A DNA stretch of 64,000 nucleotides from Patiria pectinifera (Eukaryota; Echinodermata; Asteroidea; Valvatida; Asterinidae): NCBI GenBank assembly GCA_029964075.1, contig CM057141.1, forward strand, positions 6,510,001-6,574,000, written 5' to 3'. The notes under the pieces were generated by a model. The model ran no database searches, was not told where the DNA came from, and worked only from the letters and a program-made list of their open reading frames with translations. How positions within the stretch are numbered: the first letter of the stretch is position 1; every line of letters starts with the position of its first letter. Made by a program: the position numbers and the translations under genes. Positions 11,601 to 24,226 of this stretch are shown here, in pieces.

Positions 11601-14600
11601 TAACGGGCTCCACGTCCGCACACACGGCGAACCCGAATCCGTTGTACAAACGAAGCCCACAATGCATGCACACAAGCAGTACTGCCCCATATGGAGCCAC
11701 AACCTGTCCCCCCACAGTCTTGATTTGACTGTAACTTCCTGGTTTTGCTGTTATGTTAATGAGAACAAGCGGCTTATGATCGAACAGGATCTGATTGGCC
11801 CTTGACTGGATATGCCACGCTGTTTAAAAACATGGCCTGGGCCACGTCACGCGCGCACCGACGTTGGATTTCCAAACCAACAATTATTGATCTGTGACGT
11901 GATTGGCCGTTGAGAAACGTACATTATTCATACCTAGATAATTTGCATACCCACTCACCCCCCCCCCTCCCCAATTTTCATCAATTTCCGACGTAAAGTC
12001 AAGAAAAACATAAAACCTTCAGGTACTGAATAAAGCCCAAAAAATAAGTCTCCGGTTTCTGGTATGCGCGCGCGTCGCCGTAGCCATACGCGTCGGCAAA
12101 ATGAAAAAGTTTTTTTTTCAATGAAAGATGATGTCTCAAAACCGCCAAACTCACTGATTTGACTGGAATCCTGCTGCTGCACAATTTTAACGTGTTTTTA
12201 GATTGGGTTATGGTCGAGAATAAACTTTATAAGGCCTCTCTGGACTCCCATATATTTGCACTAAGTTTAGTCGGGCACCATTTGCAGTCATCAGCCGACA
12301 TTTGAAGCAAAAAAATCAGGTAAAAAAAAAAAAAAAGCCGCGTCGCCGCACCACTTTTTGGGCAAGCTCCATACCAGAAACCGGAGACTTTTTTTTGTTG
12401 GCCTAAGCAAGGCTGTGATCCGAGGTGACTCGCACAGTATGTACATGGTGTACATGTACACCCAAGTTTGCACAGGCTGGGACTCTCACTATGGGGCCAG
12501 TGCATGTACATGTACAGTACAGTCGACGGTGTATACCTACAATATGCACTGCAGGCTTTGTGCGTGCGATGGATCGGGGTTTCGCCGTGATTATGGAGTC
12601 GGCCGGGTAATAAGCTAGCTATGGCATTCGGTGCGCGCACCATGATATAGCTCATCTACAGCCTTGCATTCAGGGCAACTGTCCCTACTGCATCTTTGGT
12701 CCCCACACTAACTATCACTTATTAGGTGTGTGGTCCCCACAAATACGGAACGAGCTTCGGTGTGTAGATACAACATGCACAGACTAGTTCAGTGATTGGG
12801 TCCCGCTGTTACTTACTCTTCTGTTGTATTCTTGTTGTGTCGTAAGAGATTTCTTCAACAGTATCAACCCTAAAACAGTGGGATAGAAAGGCAAAGGGAA
12901 CTTTTAAAAAGGTCATCCTTCCAAGCGGTCTGTAAAAAATGCTGAGGCTGAATGGTGAAACTTTATATATCACCTGAATTTTACAAAAGATTATATATTT
13001 GGTGGGATTTTGATGGAAGTTAGTAAACCAAGTTGGGTCTGCTTTTGTTGGGATGGGGGAGGGGACGATATATGGATCCTGCAGAAAACATATGGAGAGA
13101 CAAAAAACAAAATTTAAACCATCCTTAAATTGACTTCAGAGGTATATATTTCTATCAATGTAGAACACTTCCTGATATATACGATTCTTCACATGCGGTA
13201 ACATTTAAAATACAATCGAACCGGTACAGAGCTTCAAGTTTTCAATTCAAGATGGGTTCCTGCCCCCTCCCTTGCCCCCTCCACTGTCCAGCGCACAAAG
13301 AAGGGACTGGGAACCAGCCTACTCAGCTGTATGGGTTTTACACCTACGAATGGATGAACAGTGCAGCCTATAACCGCCATGTTACTCACGTTCATCATGG
13401 GCGCATCAAACACACATGGAGATGATCGCATGACACACAGTGTTTTTTTATGATCACAATGAACGTTGCCTACTATGGAATATGGCGTTTGGATACAGCG
13501 TTTTGTGGTCAGACACCCACAACGTAAAAGCTTCTAGCTCGTCAGGACTAGGTTTAATATTTTTTTAAGATGGCTACGGTGAGCACAAGCCAAGGTGCTC
13601 TACTGCACAGCGCCCTCTATTGTCCACTGGATATTTACCATTCTGGCGGGATGGAGATCTTGGTAGCACCAATGACAGCATCCGGATCGCTGGAAAGGCC
13701 CGAGACTAAAGCCATCCGATCATCTGGAACCTACGAAAGTCAACAGGGAGAAAAAAAAAATCATTACAATACTGCCCCACCGTATGCTTAAAATCAATAA
13801 CAGGGTTTTTTCCAAACTTTTGTGGCTCGAATATTAGGCACCACACACGCATCTCATTTGCATCCTCAATGTACACATAAACGGAAGTTTGGTTAATCAG
13901 TAACTGAAATACATGTAGAGGAACAAGTGTGGGATGTTTTTTTGGGGGGGGTGGCAGTTGTAAAGTTAGCAGCTGCCGCAAACATTGAATTTATTGATTA
14001 AAATAATAACATGAGCCAACAGAAAATGCAGAAAGTGGGAATTTTAAGGAAAAGGAGGAATTTTTGAAAGAAAAATTCAAGATCTCTGTGGGGGACGAAA
14101 ATACACTTACAGGGTTTTTCAAAAAAGAAAACCCAGATGTAAATGTAAATTATATAAACTCTAATAAATATTTTCAAATAAGTTAAAGATCTTGTGAAAC
14201 ACCAATTTGTCCTCTTTCCAATGACACTTTGATTATGTGTCTATGGCCACGGATGACCGAGCATTTGTTGTTATTGTGTCAAGGGTCAAAACCTGTACTG
14301 GGCCAAGTTTGTGGAAAATGGGTAACTGCTATTCTGGGCATGTGGAATGGCAGACATCCTTTTTTTCTTTAAAACAATTTGTTCAATTTTTACAGTGATT
14401 TAACCACTCTCACTGTTGAAGTTAACCCCTAATGGCCCAATGCCTTCAACGCAGCCTCCACCTCTTTCCACACAAAGCTCTCTGCACGAAGTCTAGTCCA
14501 TTTCAACCTTTGCATAACAAACCGGCCAGCAATCTTAGCCCGGTCAAACTTGGCTCAGTACAAGTTTTTACCACTGACAGCATTGACGTTTCACATTGTC

Positions 14601-17600
14601 TTGTTTTAATACACCCTCAGCCATTCCGTGTAAGGGTCATCACCAAACTCAAAAATTGAAGTGAAAGGAATAAATGTTTGTCAGTTATATTTGATAAGAG
14701 AAATATTGAAACCATCTAAATCTCAAAAGATTATTAAAAATAAATCATTTGATTGAAAGTTTCAGCCTCCTGAACATGGATGAATTTTGTGGGCAAAACG
14801 GAGGGTCAGGGGTATAAATCACAAACTAAGGAAGTAATTGAAGCTCATTCATAAGATTGTACTTTATCTGCATACATTTGGTAGCTATTCCAGTCTATTT
14901 GATAAAACATTGAGAATTTTTCCAAATGTCTTCAGTATTTTCCCACTATTTCATCGTGAAAACACCCTCAAAAATATGTCACGCGAGTCACAAAATAGGG
15001 CTTTTTTCCAGATTACTTAATAACTAGAGAGGGATTCAGCTAGTGTTTGATATTTGTAAATGAAATAGTGGTGGTCTATCAATAAAAGTATGAATATTCT
15101 TATTTGCTCTACATTCCTTGTAGAAAAAACTATCTCAAGAATGTCACGCGAGTCACACAAGATGCATGTCACGCGAGTCACCAGGGGCGGATCCAGGAAT
15201 TTTTGCAGGGGGGGGGGGGGTTCATCAGCCAAAAAATCTGAAAATGTACACACATTTTTTTCTCCGGACACTTGGCCTCCGTAAAATCAAAAACTGGGGG
15301 GTGGGGGCAGGTGGGGTGGGGGCAGGTGGGGGGCTGGTACCAATTTCAATCGGGGTACTGTTCAAATTGACGATTTTTAACACATTACAGAATGGTGTAC
15401 CGTATTTTGAACAGGCGGACATTAGACCAGTATAATTTTTGGGGGTGTCACAGCAGGGGGTCAACTAATTTTTTTAGGAATTTGTATGAGAATTTTTTTT
15501 TTACAGAGCTGGGGGGGGGGGGGGGGGTTTGACCCCCAAAACCCCCCCTCAGGATCCGCGCCTGGTCACAAGCGAAGCCAGGAATGTTTCATTTACATGT
15601 GATACAAAGAAACAATGCCATATTAAATTATAGAATTGGAATTAAGTCTTTAATTTAAGCATTAGTTATGTAACAAGAAATTGAATCAGTTTTTTACAAA
15701 TGTATATGGTCGAGTCTCGTTAATACAAACTCGTTCGGACCTAGCCAAATAGTTTGTTATATCAGAATTTTGTATTAAGAGGAACATCAGTCCCATTCAT
15801 TGTGCACATAATTTAATGCACAGTCGGGACTAAGGCTTTATGTTTGTTATAACCAGAATTTTGTATTAACAGAGTTTGTACCAACGAGATTCGACTGTAC
15901 TGTATGCATTCCTATACAACTGCATCATTAATTGCAGCTCTTACCTTTTAAGGAAACTGTGACTCTACATGACCAAGAATTACAACTGTTTTCCTGAAAT
16001 AATCACCCGTGGATTGATGACATCACTTCGTAACTTAAATTTCGAAACATTTTTTGTCTCCCTGTCATTGTTAAGGATATTGTGTTTAAACCAGATTTCC
16101 ACCCCAACATTTGCCAAAGTAAAGGGATAAATAGCAGTTTTCACACTCTTTCATAAGGTATTTACAGGTAAATCATTTTTATTAATATAATATTATGATT
16201 TGATTTGTTATACTAAAATTACAGTTATAATGTGAAAGTGAAAAGCTACTGTGTCACGCGAGTCACGCATTTGTGTCACGCGAGTCACATTTTCTTCAGG
16301 CTATTTCTTACAACGAGAGATATTTGGCACAATACAACTTATGCATGTATTGGGTGAGGGTATTAAGTTCTAAGTTCAGTAAGAATAATTTTTATAACAC
16401 TGGTAGATCCATAGGAAAAGCTATTTGAATCAAGGGATGTCAAAAATCCCTTTTTCTATCCTGTCACGCGAGTCACGTCAAAGAAACTGTGATACATGCA
16501 AAAATAGCGATGTTAAAGTAATCATATAAAAACTAAATCATAGATTCACAATGCCCTGACTCAAATACATGCTAATTTGAGTTGAATAAATGCCAGGTTA
16601 ACAACAGTAATGCATTAAAACTTTACATTTTGTTCAAATGTCACGCGAGTCACCATGGAATGGCTGCCCTGTATAATGTTGAGGTCAACATTTGCATTGT
16701 ACGTTCAACGTTTACCCTCAACATTCTTCTAAAATGACACGTATACATCTTTTGTAATCGGATTTGACATACATATTCAACTCAAATCCCAAGGGGCATT
16801 TTCGAATAATTTAGTATGCGATTATTCCAACTTGGACTTGATTGAATATTCAAAATGCGCTGCCGAAGTTTACTGTGCTTGTCAAAAATTGACAAAGAGC
16901 TTATCAAATAAGGCCCCCCCCCCCAAAAAAAAATGGTTCTGCTTCCGATTACATGGCATTTAAAAATAGGGTAGGTAAGACCAAAAAAAAGTCTCCGGTT
17001 TCTGGTATGCGCACGCGTCGCCGTAGCCATGCGCGTCGGCAAAATGAAAAAAAAAAATTTTCAATGAAAGATGATGTCTCAAAACCGCCAAACCCACTGG
17101 TTTGACTGGAATCCTGCTGCTGCACAATTTTAACGTGTTTTTAGATTGGGTTGTGGTCGAGAATAAGCTTTATGTGGCCTCTCTGGACTCCCATATATTT
17201 GCACTAAGTTTAGTCGGGCACCATTTGCAGTCATCAGCCGACATTTGAAGCAAAAAAATCAGGTAAAAAAAAAAAAAGCTGCGTCGCCGCACCACTTTTC
17301 GGGCAAGCTCCATACCAGAAACCGGAGACTTTTTTGGGGGGCCTAATTACGGACTTTTGGGGGGAGGGCCAATTTTTTTTGTGTACGATCATATGGAGGT
17401 GTTTGCGTGTAGTCAAGGGTAAAGGTACATGTAGTAATTGATGATTTAGGGTTTTTTTTCCTCATTTTTTCCAAAAACAAATTAGGGTAGGGGCTGTTAA
17501 AATAGGGTAGTAAAGCAGAACTACTTAAAAAAAAAAAATTCAGCTTAATACAAAGAACATCATGTATGTATTTTTCGAGGTAGTGGAATTGCTGATATTT

Positions 17601-20600
17601 GACATATTTTAAATAAGAAATTTGAGCCAGTGTTTCTCACGAAAGCTTTGAAATCCTGTGAGAAAAGTGGTTTTCTCAAAAAGTGTTTCATTTGAAAAAA
17701 AATATAAAAACATGCAACTAATATACGATTAAAATGATATTGTGGACACTTTTATCCATCTTCTTGAGACAAGTCGCATTTTGGAATATTTGAATTCAAA
17801 AACTGCTGTTCGTATATTTGATGATCGAATATTTGAATTTTCAGTACATATTCGGTACAGCCCTAGAGAGGCCCTTTTATCCCCAAAATATTTCAATGTG
17901 CAAGCACCCATGCTTTGTACTTTAACTTTCCAGGGAAAGCAGGTACCCCACGTATCAGTTTCCCCCCCCCCCCCCCAAGTCACATTTTGGGGTTTGGTCA
18001 GGTTTTTCATGTGGATTATGACTTTATTATTTCACCCCAGAGGTGGGCGTTGTGTCACTTCAAAACTGACAATCCCCACTTCTTGGGTGCGTCAGCCTGT
18101 TGGGAAAGGGGGGGGTATAAAGGAGGTAGAAACGATTGATAGGCACATTATTTGCATATGGTGCTAAGTACAAAAGACTTCGGAACAAATCCCATACTGG
18201 ATCACCATGGTTATTGCCTCCACTTTCCCTCCTCTACTCCCACCTAGCACCTTCTCCTTTCCTTTATTCCTATCAGCCATTCCATGTAAGGGTCATCAAC
18301 AAACTCAAAAATTGAAGTGAAAGGAATAAATGTTTGTCAGTTATATTTGATAAGAGGAATATTGAAACCATCTAAATCTCAAAAGATTTTTAAAAATAAA
18401 TCATTTGATTTAAAGTTTCAGCCTCCTGAACATGGATGAATTTTGTGGGCAAAACGGAGGGTCAGGGGTATAAATCACAAACTGAGGAAGTAATTGAAGC
18501 TCATTCATAAGATTGTGCTTTATCTGCATACATTTGGTAGCTATTCCAGTCTATTTGATAAAACATTGAGAATTTTTCCAAATGTCTTCAACATTTTCCC
18601 ACTATTTCATCGTGAAAACACCCTCAAAAATATGTCACGCGAGTCACAAAATAGGGCTTTTTTCCAGATTACTTAATAACTAGAGAGGGATTCAGCTAGT
18701 GTTAGATATTTGTAAATGAAATAGTGGTGGTCTATCAATAAAAGTATGAATATTCTTATTTGCTCTACATTCCTTGTAGAAAAAACTATCTCAAGAATGT
18801 CACGCGAGTCACACAAGATGTATGTCACGCGAGTCACCAAGGGCGGATCCAGGAATTTTTGCAGGGGGGGGGGGATTCATCAGCCAACAAATCTGAAAAT
18901 GTACACACGTTTTTTTTCTCCGGACACTTGGCCTCCGTAAAATCAAAAACTGGGGGGATGGGGGGCAGGGGTGTGGGGGGGTGCTAGTACCAATTTCAAT
19001 CGGGGGTGCTGTTCAAATTCAATGATTTTTAACACATTACAGAATGGTGTACCGTATTTTGAACAGGCGGACATTAGACCAGTATAATTTTGGGGGGGGG
19101 TGTCCCAGCAGGGGGGGGGGGAGGGTTCAACTAATTTTTTTAGGAATTTGTACGAGAATTTTTTTTTTTTACAGAGCTGGGGGGGGGGGGGGGGGTTTGA
19201 CCCCCCAAACCCCCCTCAGGATCCGCGCCTAGTCACAAGCGAAGCCAGAAATTTTTCATTTACATGTAATACAAAGAAACAATGCCATATTAAATTATAG
19301 AATTGGAATTAAGTCTTTAATTTAAGCATTAGTTATGTAACAAGAAATTGAATCAGTTTTTTACAAATGGATATATACAGTCGAGTCTCGTTAATACAAA
19401 CTCGTTCGGACCTAGCCAAATAGTTTGTTATATCAGAATTTTGTATTAAGAGGAAGATCAGTCCCATTCATTGTGCACATAATTTAATGCACAGTCGGGA
19501 CTAAGGCTTTATGTTTGTTATAACCAGAATTTTGTATTAACAGAGTTTGTACCAACGAGATTCGACTGTACTGTATACATTCCTATACAACTGCATCATT
19601 AATTGCAGCTCTTACCTTTTAAGGAAACTGTGACTCTACATGACCAAGAAATACAACTGTTTTCCTGAAATAATCACCCGTGGATTGATGACATCACTTC
19701 GTAACTTAAATTCCGAAACATTTTTTTGTCTCCATGTCATTGTTAAGGATATTGTGTATAAACCAGATTTCCACCCCAACATTTGCCAAAGTAAAGGGAT
19801 AAATAGCAGTTTTCACACTCTTTCATAAGGTATTTACAGGTAAATCATTTTTATTAATATAATATTATGATTTGATTTGTTATACTAAAATTACAGTTAT
19901 AATGTGAAAGTGAAAAGCTACTGTGTCACACGAGTCACGCATTTGTGTCACGCGAGTCACATTTTCTTCAGGCTATTTCTTACAACGAGGGATATTTGGC
20001 ACAATACAACTTATGCATGTATTGGGTGAGGGTATTAAGTTCCAAGTTCAGTAAGAATAATTTTTAGAACACTGGTAGATCCATAGGAAAAGCTATTTGA
20101 ATCAAGGGATGTAAAAAATCCCTTTTTCTATCCTGTCACGCGAGTCACGTCAAAGAAACTGTGATACATGAAAAAATAGCAATGTTAAAGTAATCATATA
20201 AAAACTAAACCATAGATTCACAATGCCCTGACTCAAATACATGCTAATTTGAGTTGAATAAATGCCAGGTTAACAACAGTAATGCATTAAAACTTTACAT
20301 TTTGTTCAAATGTCACGCGAGTCACCATGGAATGGCTGCTATTTATACGTCAGACACTTACTTCATCGAGATTCAAACCGCGGACACTTACTTGAAACAC
20401 GAGACTCTTAACCGCTAGGCCGCGCACGATCACTGTTGCAATAATCAATCTTGGATGTATTTGAAGTATCCATTGAAATAAACTAAATATTCATGAGAAA
20501 ATAAATATTCATAATGACGTATTGCACCATCATTGGCCGGCTCATGCGTTGTCGTGGTTGTCGATGTCATGCGTATAACGTACCGCTGTCTTCCAGACAC

Positions 20601-21240
20601 TTCAATCAGTTTTGACCGGCTGCTTCAACTTTATAGTTCTGCATGACGTGTGCATCAAAAATGTGCTCTAAAAACATATTTTGCCTAATTTTTTTTCGCA
20701 TTTACACAGCTTCCTGCAATCCTGGATTCTTCATGGGTGAAATCACAAGGTGAGGTGAAAATTAATGTGTTTGGTGGCAGGTAAAGTGGTGATCCAATAT
20801 GGATTTTTCCCCGCCCCTACAGGGAATAATGCCCCTATCAATTGTTTTCCGACATTGGACCTTTGGGCAGCGTGGGAGGGGGAGGAGGAAGGGGGAGGAG
20901 GAGGGGGGCCTAACAAAAACACAAACAAGACGGCAAGATTTTAAGAAAGATGTACACAGTAAGTCCACATGCTTGTCAAACACCACACAACACGCCACAC
21001 GTCTAAGATAATACGAAAACAGTGCATGCGGCAGAAGCGAGTGTGGTGCTTGAGTAAAAGCACGGGACTTACCGTGCATTCGTCGGCACATGCGGCCGTG
21101 TTGCCGCCGCTACATGACCCGCGGCCAACCCGGCCCGTCCCCGCTTGATGAATACTCACATTCTCGGAAAAGATGTGCCGACTTTGGCTGGCATTGTTTC
21201 GCATCAAAATGAAGATTTCCGTCAAACTTCGCGTCGCCAT
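5677..21240 (-). CDS. STX16: Syntaxin-16 (Qa-SNARE), eight exons, C-terminus missing
   Basis: Minus-strand exons: 21160-21240, 13639-13730, 12817-12869, 10123-10229, 9718-9880, 8510-8622, 6707-6850 and 5677-5757. All borders are AG/GT and the phases join without error into 278 residues. The start [16 protein letters not shown] matches the syntaxin-16 N-terminus. Next come DDRMALVSG, then [18 protein letters not shown] and [14 protein letters not shown], then [11 protein letters not shown] and [14 protein letters not shown] (Habc and linker), then the t-SNARE motif from about residue 205 ([17 protein letters not shown]). The zero-layer Gln is at about residue 251 ([14 protein letters not shown]). 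Human STX16 is about 325 residues, so about 45 C-terminal residues (end of SNARE and transmembrane anchor) are absent. I see no such exon left of 5677; it may be in the N gap. The family drives fusion of endosome-derived vesicles with the trans-Golgi network, anchored in the Golgi membrane. Intron 1 is about 7.4 kb and mostly mobile DNA. Confidence 0.95.
6012..6560. repeat. 60-bp minisatellite in STX16 intron
   Basis: About nine head-to-tail copies of a roughly 60 bp unit containing GCCGTTATGGTTTGTCGTAA and CCCGATTCAGGCTCTGTACC, with scattered substitutions and one 9-bp insertion near 6318. The period is a multiple of three, so several frames stay open (up to 153 codons). This is a by-product of the repeat, not evidence of a protein. 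It sits between exons 7 and 8 of STX16. Confidence 0.85.
6984..7140. mobile_element. MITE with GACCTATCGC ends, copy 1
   Basis: Inverted ends ACCTATCGC and GCGATAGGT. The interior (AGTTAGCCACGCCCC and CATTTGTATATCATGTAAT blocks) matches 49683-49868 in APRT intron 2. Confidence 0.5.
8132..8258. mobile_element. Short inverted-repeat element
   Basis: About 30 bp imperfect inverted ends (TAAGCCGTGTCCAAATTACT against AATAATTCGGACATAGCCTA) around a 70 bp centre, next to TA dinucleotides. A related end occurs near 49880. Probably a small MITE. Confidence 0.5.
8653..9179. mobile_element. TTAA-flanked MITE, copy 1
   Basis: 527 bp element bounded by TTAA on both sides, with ends AGGGAATGTACATCATTGG and CAAATGTTGTATATTCCCCT. 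TTAA duplication is typical of piggyBac and Kolobok elements. The interior carries the palindrome GGTCGGCCGACC. A full second copy is at 52918-53441. Related fragments, also with GGCCG palindromes, lie at about 9955-10110 and 53485-53620. Confidence 0.7.
10743..10896. repeat. Long hairpin: 70 bp arms, 14-nt loop
   Basis: Left arm starts GGGAATAAATGTGTGTT and right arm ends AACACACATTTATTCCC. The arms pair almost completely, the inner part (GAGTCTGGATGGGCGAT) perfectly, around a loop near 10812-10825. A simple foldback insertion in the STX16 intron between exons 3 and 4. Confidence 0.8.
11145..11604. mobile_element. Inverted-repeat element, 100 bp arms
   Basis: Arms share CTTTAGTCAAGT, CGGACACGTGACGCACCC, CTAGCACAAGCGG and GAGGGCCTTTAC in mirror order at 11150-11250 and 11478-11600. 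The centre is unique sequence without coding capacity. Probably a non-autonomous DNA transposon. Confidence 0.65.
12034..12403. mobile_element. MITE with CTCCGGTTTCTGGTATG ends, copy 1
   Basis: Inverted ends AAGTCTCCGGTTTCTGGTA / TACCAGAAACCGGAGACTT plus A/T runs and outer GCCC/GGCC. A near-identical copy is at 16980-17344 and a diverged one at 49294-49626. All carry a CG-rich CGTCGCCG segment near an end. Non-coding. Confidence 0.8.
15182..15556. mobile_element. hAT-like G-rich MITE nested in the 2 kb transposon, copy 1
   Basis: Starts GGGGCGGATCCAGGAATTTT and ends CAGGATCCGCGCC, with long G runs inside. GTCAC occurs on both sides. The same insertion is at about 18839-19230 in copy 2. Related GGATCC-ended elements are at 35711-35995 and 41634-41915. 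Confidence 0.65.
15707..15897. mobile_element. Pogo/Tc1-like MITE, copy 2 (nested)
   Basis: Same family as 262-448: TCGAGTCTCGTTAATACAAA at the left and CAACGAGATTCGACTG at the right, TA on each side. Nested in the 2 kb transposon. Confidence 0.7.
16980..17344. mobile_element. MITE with CTCCGGTTTCTGGTATG ends, copy 2
   Basis: Same ends and interior as 12034-12403, in the same orientation, with few substitutions. Located in STX16 intron 1 between the two 2 kb transposons. Confidence 0.8.
18274..20338. mobile_element. 2.05 kb DNA transposon with 4-bp TSD, copy 2
   Basis: Inverted ends CAGCCATTCCATG and CATGGAATGGCTG, flanked by CTAT (18270-18273 and 20339-20342). Very close to copy 1 over its whole length, in the same orientation, with the same nested MITEs at the same internal positions and the same seven motif sites; one has drifted to GTCACACGAGTCAC near 19925. 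Different duplications at the two sites mean separate insertions. Confidence 0.85.
19378..19568. mobile_element. Pogo/Tc1-like MITE, copy 3 (nested)
   Basis: CAGTCGAGTCTCGTTAATAC at the left and CAACGAGATTCGACTG at the right, flanked by TA. Nested in transposon copy 2 at the same site as in copy 1. Confidence 0.75.
20368..20432 (-). repeat. tRNA-like SINE fragment
   Basis: On the minus strand, GCGGCCTAGCGGTTAAGAG resembles a pol III A box and GGTTTGAATCTCG a B box, with tRNA-like spacing. It is truncated, with no matching acceptor stem seen. It lies just to the right of transposon copy 2. Confidence 0.45.
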
Positions 21241-24163
21241 TGTGACACGGGTTGTTCTCCTTTAAACTGAACGATGGCAACCGCCGATCTGTTGTGAAAA
21301 TACCGATTTTTTTAAATGAAACTTTGATGCCAGCCGGTCAAAAATGGATGTTTTTGGTCGAAAATGTTTCTGCAGTGAATGTTGAGTCAGGAGCCGTCTT
21401 TCATTGGCAGGGACAGATACAATTTAAAGTCAGGGAACCAGTCCACGCGTCTCCGCATCACATTTTCATGAATAGATTTAAACCAGTCCTTTGTTTTCTG
21501 TAAATCAACTGTGCAGGGTTTAAATAAAAATGCCAGACAATCAAAAGTGATATTTAAGAGTTTTGTTTTTCATCCTGTAGATGGTGATTTTGGGCATTGC
21601 TTTTCACTGGTAGAATAGTGATAATGTTTTTGGTTTTACGAAATAGACAATATAATAGTGCAAAGAATATTATGCCTTTAATGCATGCGCCCAACGCAGT
21701 GAGGTGCAGTGCAGGGGGGGGGGGGGGCCGATTTACCCAATTAAGTGCCCCTCTTGCGCACATAAATATGCCCCCTCGAGCATAAATGTGCCCAAAGGCT
21801 TGCGATGACAACAAAATTAGCACTAAAATTTAGGATAATTTGTTTGCAGAAACCATTTCCTAAATTGCTATAGCTATATAGAGAGTTCTGATATGAACGA
21901 GGAATATGAAAACCAATCCCCGAAACCTTTACAACGAGACGGACCTGAAAATGGGCACATAATGCGTATAGTTTGCAACTGCACCAGAGAAACAATCGCT
22001 GGGCAATACTAGTCTTTTAATTCGTAATCAGAGATTTAATCATTTACATGTAAATGGAAATGTGCTAGAATTTTTTATCATATAGTGTTTAGCGACTATT
22101 AGAATTACAGTTCACATTTTTTGCATTACCTTTTGCACTTATTTCTCAATTCACATTATAGAAAATCAACATAAATTATGTTGTTTTCGAAAACGGAACT
22201 TCTCATGTTAATTCTTCTCTAATGTCATTAGAGAAGAATTAACGTGAGCAATTCTGTTTTCTAAGTTATAACTAATATTTGGGATGAGATGAGGCTTATT
22301 ATATGTGTTTAAAGTGATTACAAAAACACTGAAGAACAAAATAAATAATTTGTCTTGCTTACATGGAGATATAGGACCGCTTTCATTATTAATAATGCCT
22401 AAAATGGAGTTAGATAAACATCCATTTAACGGCCTTTTTGTGGTTAATAATATAAGATATGCTCGTTCATGAAACCTGAATGAACTGAAATGTTAGAGTA
22501 GAAGTTCCTTTAACATCACTTTTATTTGCACCGCCTTTTATCATATCACACCTAATACAATATATACAAATTGGTTCAGAGAAAAGAAAACAAAGTAGTG
22601 AATTTCATCTCATAGAATATTAGTTATTACCCTTTGAAATGATTTAACATTTCTTTGTGCAGAAGATTGTCAAAAATAACATGAGATTCATGTTTCACAA
22701 TTTGTATTGCCTTTCGCACCTACTTCAAATATTCCAATTTATAACATTTCAGGAAGAACTTGAACGTAGTGGAAGTAGCGTAGCCAGAATTTTTTCAGTC
22801 GGGGGCAGGGCAGAGGGTTACGAGCATATGAGGGGGCATCATCAACATGTTACCAAACTTTCCAGGCCACCACAAAAAAAGTGCTGCAAATTCGAAAGGG
22901 GGGTCGTGACCTCTTTTGATGCTGAGGGCGCTCTTTTTTCTTATCAAGTTATTCGCATTTCATAAAGCTGTATGGTTATTTTATATTTATAATTAATTTT
23001 TTACATTTTATGTATTTAATTGTAATTTCTTCGGGTTTTTTTTGTTGTTGCTGCTGGGGAAGCGCATTAGATGATATGACGTCGTCTCCGGCCGAATTTC
23101 GATTAGCTCTTCTGATAATGACCTGAACTATCAGCACAAAAAAATATTTGAGAAACTCTGAGTGATTACACACGGACTCGGGGTTAAATTTAGATCGATT
23201 CACCAATAATGTATTAAGTGCATATTGTTTTTGCACAAAAATGCAGTGGTAATGTTTTTTTCTTGTAAACTTTAGAGAGAAAATTCGAAGTGTTGCACAA
23301 ACAGTTCTTTTGTCATAAATGTTCTAATGTTCAAATCATTGTAAATTTGTATGAAGCAACAGTTTGATTTGATATTTTGGTCATTTTTTCCAGCTCAATA
23401 ATAAATATTCTTTTTGCACATTACAAGGGAATCATTAGTTCAGCGATGAAATTATGGAAAACATTTCAAGCACGTACTAAACTGTACATTATAAAGCACA
23501 TGTGTTGTCTTGATTGCATTTATTTTTTTAAATCGGGAAAGATCAGCCCTGCCCCCCCCCCGTCTCTTCCCAGGTGCCCCGCCCTCCATTGACGCCATCA
23601 GTAGGTACTCGGTCTCCATGGCCACCTCGCGCACTCTGATTAGTTGCTTGATGCTATTCATTCTGGTTGCGGGTAAAGCGAAGCAAACTTGAGCAATATT
23701 TCTAGCGCAGTTTCTTTTCCTACAAAAACAAATAGGTTAGCTTTCTTAACATTGACCATGTACAACTGCTTTCTTTTTTTCCTTCGAAAAAAAACTGAAA
23801 ACGGCCATAATTTCTTCCACATCATTTATGGTATGTTGCACGCCTAGACCGCGCAATTCTCTAACAATGAAATGACTTCATCGATATATTTTTTAATAAC
23901 AATAAGACACGCGAGGTACCAACTCTGCCTCCGGTAATCGCGTCTCAAGGTGTCCGCGTATTGAACTGAATTGGTATACCGTGGATATTGGAGAAAATTG
24001 TGGCGATATTGATTACTTTCAAGGCGCACACTAACCCGAACCTGTTATTCAGTGCGGCGTTCTGATGAGATTCTCCATTTAAATTTTAGTCGTCAGAGAC
24101 GAAGCTATTGTCTACTGTGACAGTCATTGTTCAAACGCAGCAGCGGATCGAGAAGGCAGATGT

Positions 24164-24171
24164 AATATAAG
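24164..24171 (+). promoter_or_regulatory. TATA-like element of Lec1
   Basis: AATATAAG lies 72-79 bases before the Lec1 ATG. The same position is conserved before Lec2, and Lec3 has TATAAAA at 28029-28035. Placement suggests a short 5' leader of about 45-50 nt. Confidence 0.45.
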
Positions 24172-24204
24172 ACACAGTCTCGAAAAAAGCACTAGTTGAT
24201 TATT

Positions 24205-24226
24205 GACGACGATATTTAACGTCGTC
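24205..24226 (+). promoter_or_regulatory. Leader hairpin before Lec1
   Basis: GACGACG and CGTCGTC form a 7-bp stem around an 8-nt AT loop, ending 16 nt before the ATG. The stem is kept at 26138-26159 (Lec2) and 28065-28086 (Lec3), while the loop varies. It is eroded before Lec5. Confidence 0.45.

Larger units (their letters stand above)
14618..16666. mobile_element. 2.05 kb DNA transposon with 4-bp TSD, copy 1
   Basis: Inverted ends CAGCCATTCCGTG at 14618 and CATGGAATGGCTG ending at 16666, flanked by the direct repeat CCCT (14614-14617 and 16667-16670). Inside are seven copies of GTCACGCGAGTCAC, at 14978, 15143, 15168, 16253, 16275, 16463 and 16640; the last abuts the right end. Two smaller elements are nested: a G/C-rich hAT-like MITE (about 15182-15556) and the pogo-like MITE at 15707-15897. 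There is no transposase, so it is non-autonomous. A 4-bp duplication of variable sequence fits Sola or Chapaev-type elements better than Tc1, hAT or piggyBac; the assignment is open. Confidence 0.85.

Noticed and set aside
14978-16653. GTCACGCGAGTCAC sites as host gene enhancers of STX16
   Set aside because: They occur only within the two transposon copies and at the same internal positions, so element function is the simpler explanation.
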